Below are positions 8,501 through 17,841 of a DNA stretch of 64,000 nucleotides, piece after piece. A model generated the notes under the pieces. That model was not told the DNA's origin. It saw only the letters and a list, made by a program, of their open reading frames with translations, and searched no databases. Source of the stretch: Acinetobacter gerneri DSM 14967 = CIP 107464 = MTCC 9824 (GTDB lineage: Bacteria; Pseudomonadota; Gammaproteobacteria; Pseudomonadales; Moraxellaceae). The position numbers were made by a program, and so were the translations under genes. Numbering within the stretch: position 1 is the stretch's first letter; every line of letters begins with the position of its first letter. Location: NCBI RefSeq assembly GCF_000368565.1, contig NZ_KB849543.1, forward strand, positions 440,065-504,064, written 5' to 3'.

Positions 8501-11356
8501 TTATACCGTTAATAGTTTGTGTTCATTTAGATAATCTGTACTTTCTTTAGCATTTAATGGCTTAGAAAAGAAATAACCTTGAAGCTCATCACAGCCTTGA
8601 TTTTTAAGGAAATTGACTTGTTGAATGGTTTCAACACCTTCAGCGATAACCCGCATACCCATCGATTTACCCATGGCAATCATGGCAGTCACGATAGCTT
8701 CATCTCGGCTATCACCAATTTTATTGACAAATGTTTTATCAATTTTAAGAATATCAATTGGATATCGTGTTAAATAAGCAAAAGATGAATAACCTGTTCC
8801 AAAATCATCAAGGGCAACTAATATTCCCAATTCTTTGATTTGTGATAAAAGTTTTTCGACATTTTGTGAATGATCGATCAAAGATGACTCGGTAATTTCC
8901 AGTTCGAGATGTTGTCCCGAAATACCATAAAGTTCTAATGCTTCTTTTAAATCGGCAAGTAAGCGCCCGCGATGAATTTGCTGCGCAACGACATTGACTG
9001 AAACGGATATGTCATAAATATTTTGATTCTGCCATGATTTAATTTGTTTACAGGTTTCATTTAAAACAAAGTATCCAATTTCAGAAATTAGACTAGATTC
9101 TTCTGCATACGGTAAAAAGGCATCAGGTGAGATCAGCCCATGTACTGGATGATTCCAGCGAATGAGTGCCTCAAAACCGACGATTGATTTTGAAAGCACG
9201 CCAATTTTAGGTTGGTAATAGACTTCGAATTGGTTATTTTTGATCGCTTGACGTAGATCGCGATCCAGATTGATATTTGAATCGAGTAAAACAGGTTGTT
9301 TGGTTGAATAAATTCGGATGGTATTGCCACCGAGTTGTTTAGCCTCAGCAATTGCTTGTTCCGCATGCACATTTAAGCTGTCAATCTGACGCCCATGTTC
9401 TGGATAGAGGGCAACCCCAATCGAAACAGTAATAAAATGTTCCTGATCATTGAAAAAATATGGCTGACTAATTTTTTGCAAAATCATTTGGCAATATTGT
9501 TGAATAGTTTGATTTTTTTGGTTGGTATTATAAATAATCGCAAAGTCATCATTGTTTAAATGTGAGATCAATAATGCCTGTGGTGAAAAATGTCTAAGGC
9601 GCTGCGCGACTTGTTTTAATAACTCATCACCAGCATGATTACTTAAATACTCATTAAAAAATCTAAAGCGGTCGATATTGATTCGTATAACAGCAAGTTG
9701 TTTATAAGATGGAATATTTTTAGATAAATATTGGTGTAATTGGTTATTAAAATAAAGTCGATTAGGTAGATCAGTCAGCGTATCGTAGTTTTGTAAATAT
9801 GATAATTGCTTTTCTTGTTTCTTACGTTCAGTTAAATCTGTCAGTATGCCTACATAATGAATGACTTTATTATTTTCATCCGTAATTGCATTGATATGCG
9901 TCCAAATAGTGAGTTTTTTACCCGATATAAATTCTTCAGTTGCTTCGGCATCAAACTCACCCGTTTGGATGAGTTGCTGATACATCATGGTATGTAGAGA
10001 GCGTATTTCTTCATGATGATTGATCGTTATATCAAATAAATGTTTCCCGATAATTTGGCATTCATCTAAACCAATGAGTTTTTCAAAATAATGATTAACC
10101 TCTACAAAACATAGATTATGATCAAGAACAAAAACGCCTTCGTCAACCTGATTAAATACATTCGCAGCTAATCTTAATTTCTCTTGATCAGATTTTTCCT
10201 GTTGAATATTTCGACGAATGCCAACCATACGTAATGGTTTATTATTTTTCGGATTTCTTGCAATCACTTGACCGATGTCATGGAACCAAAGCCATTGATT
10301 ATTTTTATAAATTCGGTAGCTCATTTCAAAGCGTTGAGTGTGTCCGCGCAGATGAGCTCGTATCAATTTCCCATAGGTTTTTAGATCATCGGGATGGATT
10401 TGATTATATATTTCATTGTTTTGATAGGTGCGTTGATAAATCATATTTTCTTGATTTGGACCAAAAAACTCAACTGTGCGTTTATCAATATTCCAAACCC
10501 AAGAATTAATGTCCGCTGCTTCGTGTGCAAATGCTAGATTTTGTTGATGGTTTTCAAGTCGAATATTCATTTGTTCAACATCGAAAGTACGAGATTTAAC
10601 TTTTTGTTCAAGCAGTTGATTATTGAGTTGTAATTCATTTTCTATTTTTTGTGATTTTTCAGCAAGTAAATTTAAACTGTTAAATAATTGTTTTTCATTT
10701 AAAATATGTTGTTTGATTTGATTTCTAAGTTGCTGTTTTTGCCCAGTTGCATTTTTGATTTTATCATGTTGTTTCTTAATTAAGATTGCGCTGATAAATA
10801 CCACCAATAAACATATTTCTAAAATTATATAATAAGCAGGGCTTATATCTTTTTCTAAGAATATTTTGGAGAGTAATACACAACTTGAGGGAATAAAAAT
10901 ATAGATAAAATATTGAAATTTTTGTGTAAGATAAATAATTGAAAATATATAGGTAATGCTCAGTAATACTCCAGATAAGAGTAAAACTTTCACTAAGTTT
11001 ATCTCAGGGTTTTCTACTGGAATAATATAATTAATGACATAAACGCCAGTTGCTAATAATAGACTAGTAAATATACATAAACCTTGATTCCATAACGCTA
11101 TAATTTGCCCAGAAAATTGATTTGGTTTAAATACAATCAGGGTTAGGATCAGACCTGTTAAAATTGACAAGCTATAACAAATAAACCAAGTGGTTAAACT
11201 GCTAGATTCCTTAGTTGTAAAATAATGATAAACGAATAAACAATTGACTGATGCAAAAAGTGCCCAGACCAGAAAGATTTTTAGCATCTGAGTGGTGTTC
11301 TCAGTCGCAATTGTTTGCTCTATAGACTTAAATTTCTTGTCTAGAGTTTCGTTCAT
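8501..11356 (-). CDS. Membrane PAS-PAS-GGDEF-EAL cyclic-di-GMP protein
   Basis: About 951 residues. Order: 5-6 hydrophobic segments (roughly 20-200), a Gln/Asn-rich coiled coil (205-260), two PAS domains (about 265-385 and 390-505), GGDEF (about 520-680) and EAL (about 695-945). The EAL domain keeps FEALIRWNHP, ITESSLI, LDDFGTGYSSFAYL, LKIDKTFV, AEGVET and QGYFFSKPL, so c-di-GMP phosphodiesterase activity is expected. The GGDEF signature reads HAGDEL, so cyclase activity is doubtful and the domain may only bind GTP. ATG 11356 has AGG 7 nt upstream. An in-frame ATG at 11374 lacks a ribosome site. No partner gene is adjacent. Confidence 0.9.
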   Translation of the reverse strand: MNETLDKKFKSIEQTIATENTTQMLKIFLVWALFASVNCLFVYHYFTTKESSSLTTWFICYSLSILTGLILTLIVFKPNQFSGQIIALWNQGLCIFTSLLLATGVYVINYIIPVENPEINLVKVLLLSGVLLSITYIFSIIYLTQKFQYFIYIFIPSSCVLLSKIFLEKDISPAYYIILEICLLVVFISAILIKKQHDKIKNATGQKQQLRNQIKQHILNEKQLFNSLNLLAEKSQKIENELQLNNQLLEQKVKSRTFDVEQMNIRLENHQQNLAFAHEAADINSWVWNIDKRTVEFFGPNQENMIYQRTYQNNEIYNQIHPDDLKTYGKLIRAHLRGHTQRFEMSYRIYKNNQWLWFHDIGQVIARNPKNNKPLRMVGIRRNIQQEKSDQEKLRLAANVFNQVDEGVFVLDHNLCFVEVNHYFEKLIGLDECQIIGKHLFDITINHHEEIRSLHTMMYQQLIQTGEFDAEATEEFISGKKLTIWTHINAITDENNKVIHYVGILTDLTERKKQEKQLSYLQNYDTLTDLPNRLYFNNQLHQYLSKNIPSYKQLAVIRINIDRFRFFNEYLSNHAGDELLKQVAQRLRHFSPQALLISHLNNDDFAIIYNTNQKNQTIQQYCQMILQKISQPYFFNDQEHFITVSIGVALYPEHGRQIDSLNVHAEQAIAEAKQLGGNTIRIYSTKQPVLLDSNINLDRDLRQAIKNNQFEVYYQPKIGVLSKSIVGFEALIRWNHPVHGLISPDAFLPYAEESSLISEIGYFVLNETCKQIKSWQNQNIYDISVSVNVVAQQIHRGRLLADLKEALELYGISGQHLELEITESSLIDHSQNVEKLLSQIKELGILVALDDFGTGYSSFAYLTRYPIDILKIDKTFVNKIGDSRDEAIVTAMIAMGKSMGMRVIAEGVETIQQVNFLKNQGCDELQGYFFSKPLNAKESTDYLNEHKLLTV

Positions 11357-11518
11357 ATCATTGCCTGTATCCATGGGCTTGCAATATAAATTTGTGTTTT
11401 TTTGATTTTGCTTTTATCAGCAAATTTAAGATATTCGAGTATTTCAGAATAGTTTAACGCTAACCAATTTAGTTGGAAAAATCAATGATGTTTTTATAAA
11501 TAGATCACATTTTTATTG

Positions 11519-12238
11519 TTAATTGTGATGTTTTACGTGATTTAAAATTGAAAGTGCAACCACTGGTGCTGTTTCTGTTCGGAGTACTCGATCACCTATA
11601 CACCAATTGATAAACCCATGCTGATTAGCCAATTCAATTTCAGCCTCGCTTAAACCACCTTCAGGACCAATTAATAGCGCTATATCGGCTGTTATATTTT
11701 CAAGCACATTTTTTTGCTCTTTTTCTGGTGCGAGAACCAATTTGCTTGTTGGTAATGGGGTTGTTAACCATTCTGCTAGTGCCAAAGGCGCAAGAATTTT
11801 GGGGACAATATTTAAGCCACACTGTTCGCAGGCTGCGATGGCGATACCTTGCCAGTGGTCAATTTTCTTTTGATCGCGATCATATTTTAAACGCATTTCA
11901 CAGCGGTCTGAGGTCAGGAGTTGAATGCAATCAACACCAAGTTCAACTGCCTTTTGAATCGCATAATCCATACGATCACCTTTACTCATCACTTGACCGA
12001 GTAAAGCTTGAAAAGGGGCTTGACGATTGTCAGGATTAAACGATTGGACTAAAACAGATGCCGTTTTTTTGGAAATGTCCGTTAATGAAACTTGATACTC
12101 GCCACCTTGCCCATTGAACAAAGTGGCAGTTTCACCAACTTGCGCGCGTAAAACTTTAACCCAATGATGAAATACAGTTTCAGTCAATTCGACATTTTCA
12201 TTTACAGCCAAATCAGCTTCAATAAAAAAACGTGGCAT
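11519..12238 (-). CDS. rsmE: 16S rRNA m3U1498 methyltransferase
   Basis: SAM-dependent N3 methylation of U1498 in 16S rRNA. The 239-residue SPOUT-fold protein has the RsmE N-terminal PUA-like domain (MPRFFIEADL, then HHWVKVLRAQVGE) and the C-terminal trefoil knot motifs LLIGPEGGLSEAEI and GDRVLRTETAPVVAL. It starts 31 nt after metF ends and lies in the same direction as ahcY and metF, so all three may share a methyl-group-related transcript. Confidence 0.95.
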   Translation of the reverse strand: MPRFFIEADLAVNENVELTETVFHHWVKVLRAQVGETATLFNGQGGEYQVSLTDISKKTASVLVQSFNPDNRQAPFQALLGQVMSKGDRMDYAIQKAVELGVDCIQLLTSDRCEMRLKYDRDQKKIDHWQGIAIAACEQCGLNIVPKILAPLALAEWLTTPLPTSKLVLAPEKEQKNVLENITADIALLIGPEGGLSEAEIELANQHGFINWCIGDRVLRTETAPVVALSILNHVKHHN

Positions 12239-12269
12239 TTAAGTTTTACTCACAACAAATCAAAAAAAA

Positions 12270-13106
12270 TTAAGCTAAACCAAGATCAAGCACAAGCTGA
12301 CGATTTGGTTCTACTTGGTTCATGCTATAAAAATGCAAACTTGGTGCGCCACCTGCGATCAGGCGTTCACACAGTTTGATCACTACTTCATGACCAAATG
12401 CTTTAATGCTTTCAGCATCATCACCATAAGCAGCAAGTTGCTTACGAATCCAGCGTGGAATCTCCGCACCTGTACCATCAGCGAAGCGAATGAGATTGCT
12501 TGCATTGGTGATCGGCATAATACCAGGCGTGACTGGAATGTCGATGCCTACTTTTTGAATGCGGTCTACAAAGTAGAAATACGCATCTGGATTGAAGAAA
12601 AACTGAGTAATTGCCGCATTTGCGCCCGCTTGTACTTTTTCTACAAAATGCTGAATATCTGCATCAAAAGTTTCAGATTGGGGGTGCATTTCAGGATATG
12701 CTGCAACTTCAATTTTAAAATGATCGCCAGTGTGTTCGCGGATAAAGCGAACTAAATCTTGTGCATACGGGAGTTCACCCAAGCCAACTTGACCTGAAGG
12801 TAAGTCACCACGCAGAGCCACGATACGATCAATTCCTTGAGCTTTATACAGATCAAGCAATTCTGCAATACGGACTTTATCATCACCGATACAAGAAAGG
12901 TGAGGGGCAACAGGCGTACCTTTACCATTAAAGTCATTGATCGCAGCTAATGTACGTTCACGAGTTGAACCGCCTGCACCATAAGTAATAGAAAAAAACT
13001 CAGGGTTCAATTTTTGCAGTTCTGCATGTACAACACGTAATTTTTCAGCACCAACATCAGTTTTTGGTGGAAAAAATTCAAATGAAATCGGAACACGTTT
13101 GGACAT
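12270..13106 (-). CDS. metF: 5,10-methylenetetrahydrofolate reductase
   Basis: Reduces 5,10-methylene-THF to 5-methyl-THF, supplying the methyl group for methionine synthesis. The 278-residue FAD TIM-barrel has the N-terminal SFEFFPPKT motif, the SITYGAGGSTRERT stretch, ALRGDLP and a C-terminal PGIMPI region. ATG 13106 with AAGGA 8 nt upstream is preferred over a TTG two codons earlier. It lies downstream of ahcY in the same direction, separated by 158 bp containing a pair of palindromic repeats. Co-location with ahcY fits the activated-methyl cycle. Confidence 0.96.
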   Translation of the reverse strand: MSKRVPISFEFFPPKTDVGAEKLRVVHAELQKLNPEFFSITYGAGGSTRERTLAAINDFNGKGTPVAPHLSCIGDDKVRIAELLDLYKAQGIDRIVALRGDLPSGQVGLGELPYAQDLVRFIREHTGDHFKIEVAAYPEMHPQSETFDADIQHFVEKVQAGANAAITQFFFNPDAYFYFVDRIQKVGIDIPVTPGIMPITNASNLIRFADGTGAEIPRWIRKQLAAYGDDAESIKAFGHEVVIKLCERLIAGGAPSLHFYSMNQVEPNRQLVLDLGLA

Positions 13107-13140
13107 TTTCAAATCCTTTTTTATATTTTAAATACACAGA

Positions 13141-13260
13141 TTTCCCTCTCCCTAACCCTCTCCCAGAAGGAGAGGGAAGATTTATTGTGAATCTCAAATG
13201 AATAAAATACACAACAGAAACTCCCTCTCCTTTTTAGGAGAGGGCTGGGGTGAGGAGAAA
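13141..13260. repeat. Pair of inverted REP-like palindromes
   Basis: Two GC-rich palindromes face each other: CCCTCTCC-CAGAA-GGAGAGGG (13156-13176) and CCCTCTCC-TTTTTA-GGAGAGGG (13223-13244). Each carries a CCTAACCCT or CCCCAGCCCT flank in opposite orientation. This is the layout of a REPIN/BIME-type dispersed element between ahcY and metF. It may also affect mRNA stability or read-through into metF. Confidence 0.75.
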
Positions 13261-13264
13261 AAAC

Positions 13265-14647
13265 TTAGTATTTATAAGTTTCAGATTTGAATGGACCTTC
13301 AACAGCTACACCTAAGTAGTCTGCTTGTGTTTGAGTCAATTGAGTCAATACACCACCAAAACCAGCAACCATAGCTGCAGCAACTTCTTCATCCAATTTC
13401 TTAGGTAAAAGTTCTACACGGATAGCCGCTTGTTTTTGTTCAGCAGGAAGATCAGCAAATTTTTCCGCAAATAAATGCATTTGACCTAAAACTTGGTTCG
13501 CAAATGAACCATCCATAACACGTGATGGGTGACCAGTTGCATTACCTAAGTTGACCAAACGACCTTCTGAAAGAAGAATCAAATAATCATTTTCGTTTTC
13601 TGTACGATAAACTTGGTGAACTTGAGGTTTAACTTCAACCCATTTATAACCACGTAAGTAGTTCGTATCGATTTCAGTGTCGAAGTGACCGATATTACAT
13701 ACAACAGAACCTGCTTTTAATGTATCTAACATTGCAGAGTCACAAACGTGGTAGTTACCAGTCGTTGTTACGATCAAATCAGTATTTTGAAGAAGGTCTA
13801 AATTGATATCTTCTTTTTTACCTGTTTGAACGCCATTTTTGTATGGAGAAACAACTTCATAACCATCCATGCATGCTTGCATTGCACAAATTGGATCGAT
13901 TTCAGTTACACGCACGATCATCCCTTCTTGACGAAGTGATTGAGCAGAACCTTTACCTACGTCACCATAACCGATCACAAGTGCACGGCGTCCAGAAAGC
14001 AACATGTCTGTACCACGTTTGATCGCATCGTTTAATGAATGGCGGCAACCATATTTGTTGTCATTTTTAGATTTAGTGACAGAGTCATTTACATTGATCG
14101 CTGGAACTTTCAAAGTACCATCACGGAACATTTCGTGTAGACGTTGTACACCAGTGGTTGTTTCTTCGGTGATACCGTGGATATGGTTTAAAAGTTCAGG
14201 ATATTTCTCATGAACAAGTGCAGTTAAGTCACCACCATCATCCAAAATCATGTTGGCATCCCAAGGTTTACCATCTACATTGATTTGTTGTTCAAGACAC
14301 CAGTTATATTCTTCTTCAGTTTCGCCTTTCCAAGCAAAAACAGGAATACCGCTTGCAGCAATCGCAGCAGCAGCATGGTCTTGAGTAGAGAAAATATTAC
14401 AAGAAGTCCAACGAACTTCTGCGCCCAATTCAACTAATGTTTCAATCAAAACAGCAGTTTGAATGGTCATGTGAATACAGCCCAAAATTTTTGCACCAGC
14501 AAGTGGTTTTTGAGCAGAATAGCGTTTACGCAAACCGATCAAAGCTGGCATTTCTGCTTCAGCAAGTTTGATTTCTTTACGGCCGTAATCAGCTAGGGAA
14601 ATATCAGCAACTTTATAATCTGTAAATGAAGCATTAACCGCGTTCAT
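13265..14647 (-). CDS. ahcY: S-adenosylhomocysteine hydrolase
   Basis: Reversible hydrolysis of SAH to homocysteine and adenosine, relieving product inhibition of methyltransferases. The 460-residue protein has the bacterial-length form with NAD-binding [11 protein letters not shown], substrate-side motifs ([27 protein letters not shown]) and a C-terminal Lys-Tyr end (ETYKY). ATG 14647 follows AAGGAG by 6 nt. The overlapping GTG one codon earlier is less likely. An SAH riboswitch can be folded in the leader at 14683-14825, so expression should rise when SAH accumulates. Confidence 0.97.
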   Translation of the reverse strand: MNAVNASFTDYKVADISLADYGRKEIKLAEAEMPALIGLRKRYSAQKPLAGAKILGCIHMTIQTAVLIETLVELGAEVRWTSCNIFSTQDHAAAAIAASGIPVFAWKGETEEEYNWCLEQQINVDGKPWDANMILDDGGDLTALVHEKYPELLNHIHGITEETTTGVQRLHEMFRDGTLKVPAINVNDSVTKSKNDNKYGCRHSLNDAIKRGTDMLLSGRRALVIGYGDVGKGSAQSLRQEGMIVRVTEIDPICAMQACMDGYEVVSPYKNGVQTGKKEDINLDLLQNTDLIVTTTGNYHVCDSAMLDTLKAGSVVCNIGHFDTEIDTNYLRGYKWVEVKPQVHQVYRTENENDYLILLSEGRLVNLGNATGHPSRVMDGSFANQVLGQMHLFAEKFADLPAEQKQAAIRVELLPKKLDEEVAAAMVAGFGGVLTQLTQTQADYLGVAVEGPFKSETYKY

Positions 14648-14682
14648 CACGATCTCCTTATAAAAAACAATTGATCATTATG

Positions 14683-14825
14683 TTCGCGGATGCCGTTGTT
14701 GATTAAAACTGCGGATTTTTTGAAAATATCACGAAAATTTTTAACCGAATCGTCGAGCCTAGCGATTTCGCATTACTGTTTTTTCAAAATCAGCCTGTGA
14801 AAAAGTCGCAGCATCCCTCGACTGT
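14683..14825 (-). promoter_or_regulatory. SAH riboswitch in the ahcY leader
   Basis: On the minus strand the RNA reads GUCGAG-GGAUGC-UGCGAC, then a variable region, UCGCUAGGCUCGAC, and finally ACAACGGCAUCC. P1 pairs GUCGAG (14817-14822) with CUCGAC (14752-14757). The pseudoknot pairs GGAUGC (14811-14816) with GCAUCC (14688-14693). P2 pairs GCGA with UCGC. This order and the AGGCUC core match my knowledge of the proteobacterial SAH riboswitch class, which is found upstream of ahcY and activates expression on SAH binding. The 3' pseudoknot strand ends about 30 nt before the Shine-Dalgarno. Confidence 0.82.
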
Positions 14826-14913
14826 GGGTATTGTACTTGGAAAATACTTTACTTCCAATCTGAAAATGAATAAAGTCAGGCGAAGGCATGCGTTTTATAC
14901 GAAATAATAAATA

Positions 14914-15747
14914 ATGGATAAAAAAGCGAAAAATATTTTATTTAAACATTTCTGGAAAAATGGTTGGATCAGTGACGATGAGCGAAGTACTTCATCCGAA
15001 GATTTTCAATATGCTCAAGCACATGGGCTGATGTTTGAGCCTGTGAGTATTTCACATGATGAATGTATTCAATCGATTTTAAAATTAACCCAAGAAATTC
15101 CATACGAACAGGTGATTAAAGCTTTTCTAAGTAGCCTTTCACGGCGTCGCTTAGATTGGCGTTCGGGACTAGCATCGTATTTTATTGCGAAGCAATTATA
15201 TCAACATCATTATAGCGTTGCATTGAGCGGGCAAAGTTATGATCAAAATGGCAATGTAATGCATCAAAGCTTCACGTGTGGGATATGTCGTGATTTGAAA
15301 TATGGCATGATTGGTCATGAAAAATACCAAGATGCGGATTTGAATGTTTTAAATTTTGAACGAATCAAATGGGGTGGAGTAAGACATGGTGAATTACTTT
15401 ATACATGGTTTGATTTAAAGCAGTTTTCATCTGAAGATATAGCAGAGCCAAATGCTGAAGATATTTTAATATTTAAAAATATTCTAAATGTCATTGCACA
15501 ATCAAAACCTGATGATTACCCGAGTACCTTAGAGAAAAATTTAAATGATGTCATAAAATCAAGCAAAGATGAGCGGCAAATATTGCTTGAAATCATGGCA
15601 TGTATCGATTTACTGAAACCTCAATCATATGATCGACCAAGTCGTGGCAAAAACGATTGGGTCTTTGTTGAATATTGGCGGGGTGAGGATAAATATAATC
15701 AACAGGTGGTGGATCAACTATTTGGGAAATATTTAAATGGACATTAA
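14914..15747 (+). CDS. Hypothetical cytoplasmic protein with CGIC motif
   Basis: 277 residues, no signal peptide or membrane segment. I do not recognise the family. Features: a basic N-terminus (KKAKNILFKHFWKNGW), an SRRRLDWRSGLASY stretch near residue 85, a CGICRDLKYG motif near residue 124, and a Trp/Asp-rich end (GKNDWVFVEYWRGEDKY). There is no evident Shine-Dalgarno before ATG 14914. It overlaps the next gene by 11 nt, so they are probably co-transcribed. It is divergent from ahcY, and the shared 266-bp gap contains the riboswitch. Confidence 0.75.
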   Translation: MDKKAKNILFKHFWKNGWISDDERSTSSEDFQYAQAHGLMFEPVSISHDECIQSILKLTQEIPYEQVIKAFLSSLSRRRLDWRSGLASYFIAKQLYQHHYSVALSGQSYDQNGNVMHQSFTCGICRDLKYGMIGHEKYQDADLNVLNFERIKWGGVRHGELLYTWFDLKQFSSEDIAEPNAEDILIFKNILNVIAQSKPDDYPSTLEKNLNDVIKSSKDERQILLEIMACIDLLKPQSYDRPSRGKNDWVFVEYWRGEDKYNQQVVDQLFGKYLNGH

Positions 15748-16702
15748 AACGCAATTATTTTTACTGACTTGTGCGTTCAGCCCGCTTGTTTTTGCAAATG
15801 ATTCCACAGGCTATGTGGGAACAGGAGGGATTCAATATTTAAAGAATAAAAATATCGCAATGCAAAGTGAAGATTTATTTATCAGCAAAAAACTGATCAA
15901 GGTCGATTATTTATATAAAAATTTGAGTGCAAATGATGTAGAGGAGACGGTTGTTTTTCCATTGCCAGCTGTTGAAAGCTTTATGGATAGTGATTTCGCA
16001 CGTACTGATACATTGATCAAAAGTTTTAAAATCGTGGCAAATGGTCAAAATGTTGCATATCAAACGCATGTTAGGGCATTTATGCAGCCCCTAAAAAAGT
16101 CAGGTGAAACTGATTGGGATGCCAAAGCCCTTGATGTAACGAACGCTATGAAAGAGTGTGGTTTGAGTGATCAAGAATTACAGAGTCCATGGACACAGAA
16201 AATTGATCGTCAACTAATCAATAAAAAAATATTCAATTGTCAAAATCCGCAAATCAAATCATTACTCAAAGGTACTCAGTATGAAGATGAGATCAATTGG
16301 TCAGCACAAGTGATCTATAGTTGGAAGCAAAAATTTAAAGCAAATTCGATTACGCGCATCCAACATCAATACAAACCACTCGTTGGCGGTTCTGTTGCTT
16401 TATTTGATACAGACGAAAATAAAGTGTTTTGTATGGATCAACAATTTAAACAAGGTTTAAAAAAATCAAATGCTGAACATGCGCCCTACAGTGCTTTATC
16501 TTATATCTTAACCACAGGAGCAAACTGGGCGAAACCGATTGAAAACTTTAAATTGACGGTTGAGCGAGATCCGGGTGAATTGGTGTCATTTTGTTGGAAA
16601 GGTAAAGTCACTAAGCTGAGTCCAACTCGGTTCCAAATGGTCGAGAAAAATTTTGTGCCGAAGCAAGATATCGATATTATTTTTGTGCCCGTGAAGCACT
16701 AA
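15737..16702 (+). CDS. Exported DUF4424-like protein
   Basis: 321 residues with a signal peptide (MDIKTQLFLLTCAFSPLVFA, cleavage before NDS). The mature start DSTGYVGTGGIQYLKNKNIA and the later VEETVVFPLPAVE fit DUF4424, a family of secreted bacterial proteins with beta-rich content and unknown role. Four to six Cys residues in the mature part could form disulfides. It starts within the end of the preceding gene with a GGGAAA site, implying coupled expression. Confidence 0.78.
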   Translation: MDIKTQLFLLTCAFSPLVFANDSTGYVGTGGIQYLKNKNIAMQSEDLFISKKLIKVDYLYKNLSANDVEETVVFPLPAVESFMDSDFARTDTLIKSFKIVANGQNVAYQTHVRAFMQPLKKSGETDWDAKALDVTNAMKECGLSDQELQSPWTQKIDRQLINKKIFNCQNPQIKSLLKGTQYEDEINWSAQVIYSWKQKFKANSITRIQHQYKPLVGGSVALFDTDENKVFCMDQQFKQGLKKSNAEHAPYSALSYILTTGANWAKPIENFKLTVERDPGELVSFCWKGKVTKLSPTRFQMVEKNFVPKQDIDIIFVPVKH

Positions 16703-16757
16703 AGATTTGAAAAGAGTATTTATTTATGACTTATTTTACTGATCTTAGGATGTATTT

Positions 16758-17021
16758 ATGAGTAATTTTATTGGTGCTGCAAAAGCAAAATCACTCACAG
16801 CAGAGGCTCAGATTGATATTTTGACATTTAAAAAACGGCTTGCACAATTTATAGAGGATAATGCCAAACAAGGTAATACTTGTGTCATGACTATCGCTCC
16901 AACATATTTAAATCTGAGTGATCTAGAAGTGTTAATTGAAGAATTACAAAAACTTGGTTATCGGATAGAGTTTGAGAAAAGTGAAGCTTGGTATAGCTTA
17001 AATGTGTTTTGGAATGATTAA
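16758..17021 (+). CDS. Small conserved-looking hypothetical protein
   Basis: 87 residues, soluble, probably alpha/beta: helices around residues 15-37, a strand TCVMTIAPT, a helix SDLEVLIEELQKLG, then strands YRIEFEK and WYSLNVFW. This pattern resembles small ferredoxin-like or regulatory folds, but no family is assigned. AGGA lies 7 nt before the ATG. An inverted repeat just downstream ends the three-gene unit. Confidence 0.7.
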   Translation: MSNFIGAAKAKSLTAEAQIDILTFKKRLAQFIEDNAKQGNTCVMTIAPTYLNLSDLEVLIEELQKLGYRIEFEKSEAWYSLNVFWND

Positions 17022-17052
17022 TCAAATAAGAAAATCGTTAAAGCGTAAATTG

Positions 17053-17093
17053 AGCCTATAAACACATTAAACACTATGATTTGTTTATAGGCT
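17053..17093 (+). terminator. Hairpin terminator after the 14914-17021 gene group
   Basis: An 11-bp perfect inverted repeat (AGCCTATAAAC / GTTTATAGGCT) with a 19-nt loop, followed by TTTCAATTTTATAGGCT, in which the 3' arm core recurs. It lies 32 nt after the stop. Confidence 0.6.
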
Positions 17094-17155
17094 TTCAATT
17101 TTATAGGCTGTGAAAGTTTCACAACTCAATTTTATGCTTGAAATAAGATTGAAAA

Positions 17156-17674
17156 TTATTGTGATTGTTCTGCTTTCTCAGCCCAAAAATCAGCTTTTTC
17201 TTCATCAATCTCAACACCTAAGCCGTGTTCATAAATGGCAACCAGATCACGCATGGCTTGAACTTCACCAAGTTTTGCTGCTTGTTCAACCAGTTCTACT
17301 GACTTTGCGACATCTTTATCTACGACATAACCATTGCGGTAAAAACTTGCCATTTCAAAGATTGCGGCAGGATGCGCATGTTTGACGGCTTGTTCTAACC
17401 AACGATGTGCATGTTCAAAGTAGGTTTTAGACTCGATGGGATCTTCTTCTTGCATATCTTTGGCATAGGCAGCATAGCCTTCGCCAAGCCAATACATTGC
17501 TTCTATATGACCCAATTGAGCTGCTTTGAGTGCCCATTCTTCAGCAAGTTCGACATGCTCATCATTTTCACTTTGCATATAAAGTTCTGCCAATGCAAAT
17601 TGAGCATCACGTTGTCCAGCGCTAGCACGATTGAAAAGTTCAGCAGGAATTTTAAGCTCAGCCATATTCATCAT
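17156..17674 (-). CDS. Sel1-repeat (TPR-like) protein
   Basis: 172 residues made of Sel1-like helical repeats: QRDAQFALAELYMQ, LGHIEAMYWLGEGYAAY, HAHPAAIFEMASFYRNG and LGEVQAMRDLVAIYEHG, spaced about 36-40 residues apart, with the consensus A...L...Y and G positions. No signal peptide is visible, so it is probably a cytoplasmic scaffold. Several ATGs (17674, 17671, 17665) could start it and none has a clear Shine-Dalgarno. It stands alone between two terminator or repeat regions. Confidence 0.82.
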   Translation of the reverse strand: MMNMAELKIPAELFNRASAGQRDAQFALAELYMQSENDEHVELAEEWALKAAQLGHIEAMYWLGEGYAAYAKDMQEEDPIESKTYFEHAHRWLEQAVKHAHPAAIFEMASFYRNGYVVDKDVAKSVELVEQAAKLGEVQAMRDLVAIYEHGLGVEIDEEKADFWAEKAEQSQ

Positions 17675-17753
17675 TATTTAGAAAAGATCAGCTGCATAGC
17701 CTAATCGTTTGTCATAAAAAAAGCCAATACAATGATCTACTAGAGAACGAGTT

Positions 17754-17776
17754 TCCCCCCTTTTTTAAAGAGGGGA
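17754..17776. repeat. Imperfect C/G-capped palindrome
   Basis: A run of six C, then TTTTTTAAAGA, then GGGG forms an imperfect palindrome in otherwise plain AT-rich intergenic DNA. It resembles a short dispersed repeat and may also terminate the membrane operon on its right. Confidence 0.4.
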
Positions 17777-17841
17777 TAGATGAGATTTTTAAATATTAAG
17801 CCAATTGTTTTTCAATGAGATTTTTTAAATGATCGATAGAG

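Noticed and set aside
12315..12755. 146-codon plus-strand frame inside metF
   Set aside because: Antisense to a conserved gene, no family match and no promoter or ribosome site.
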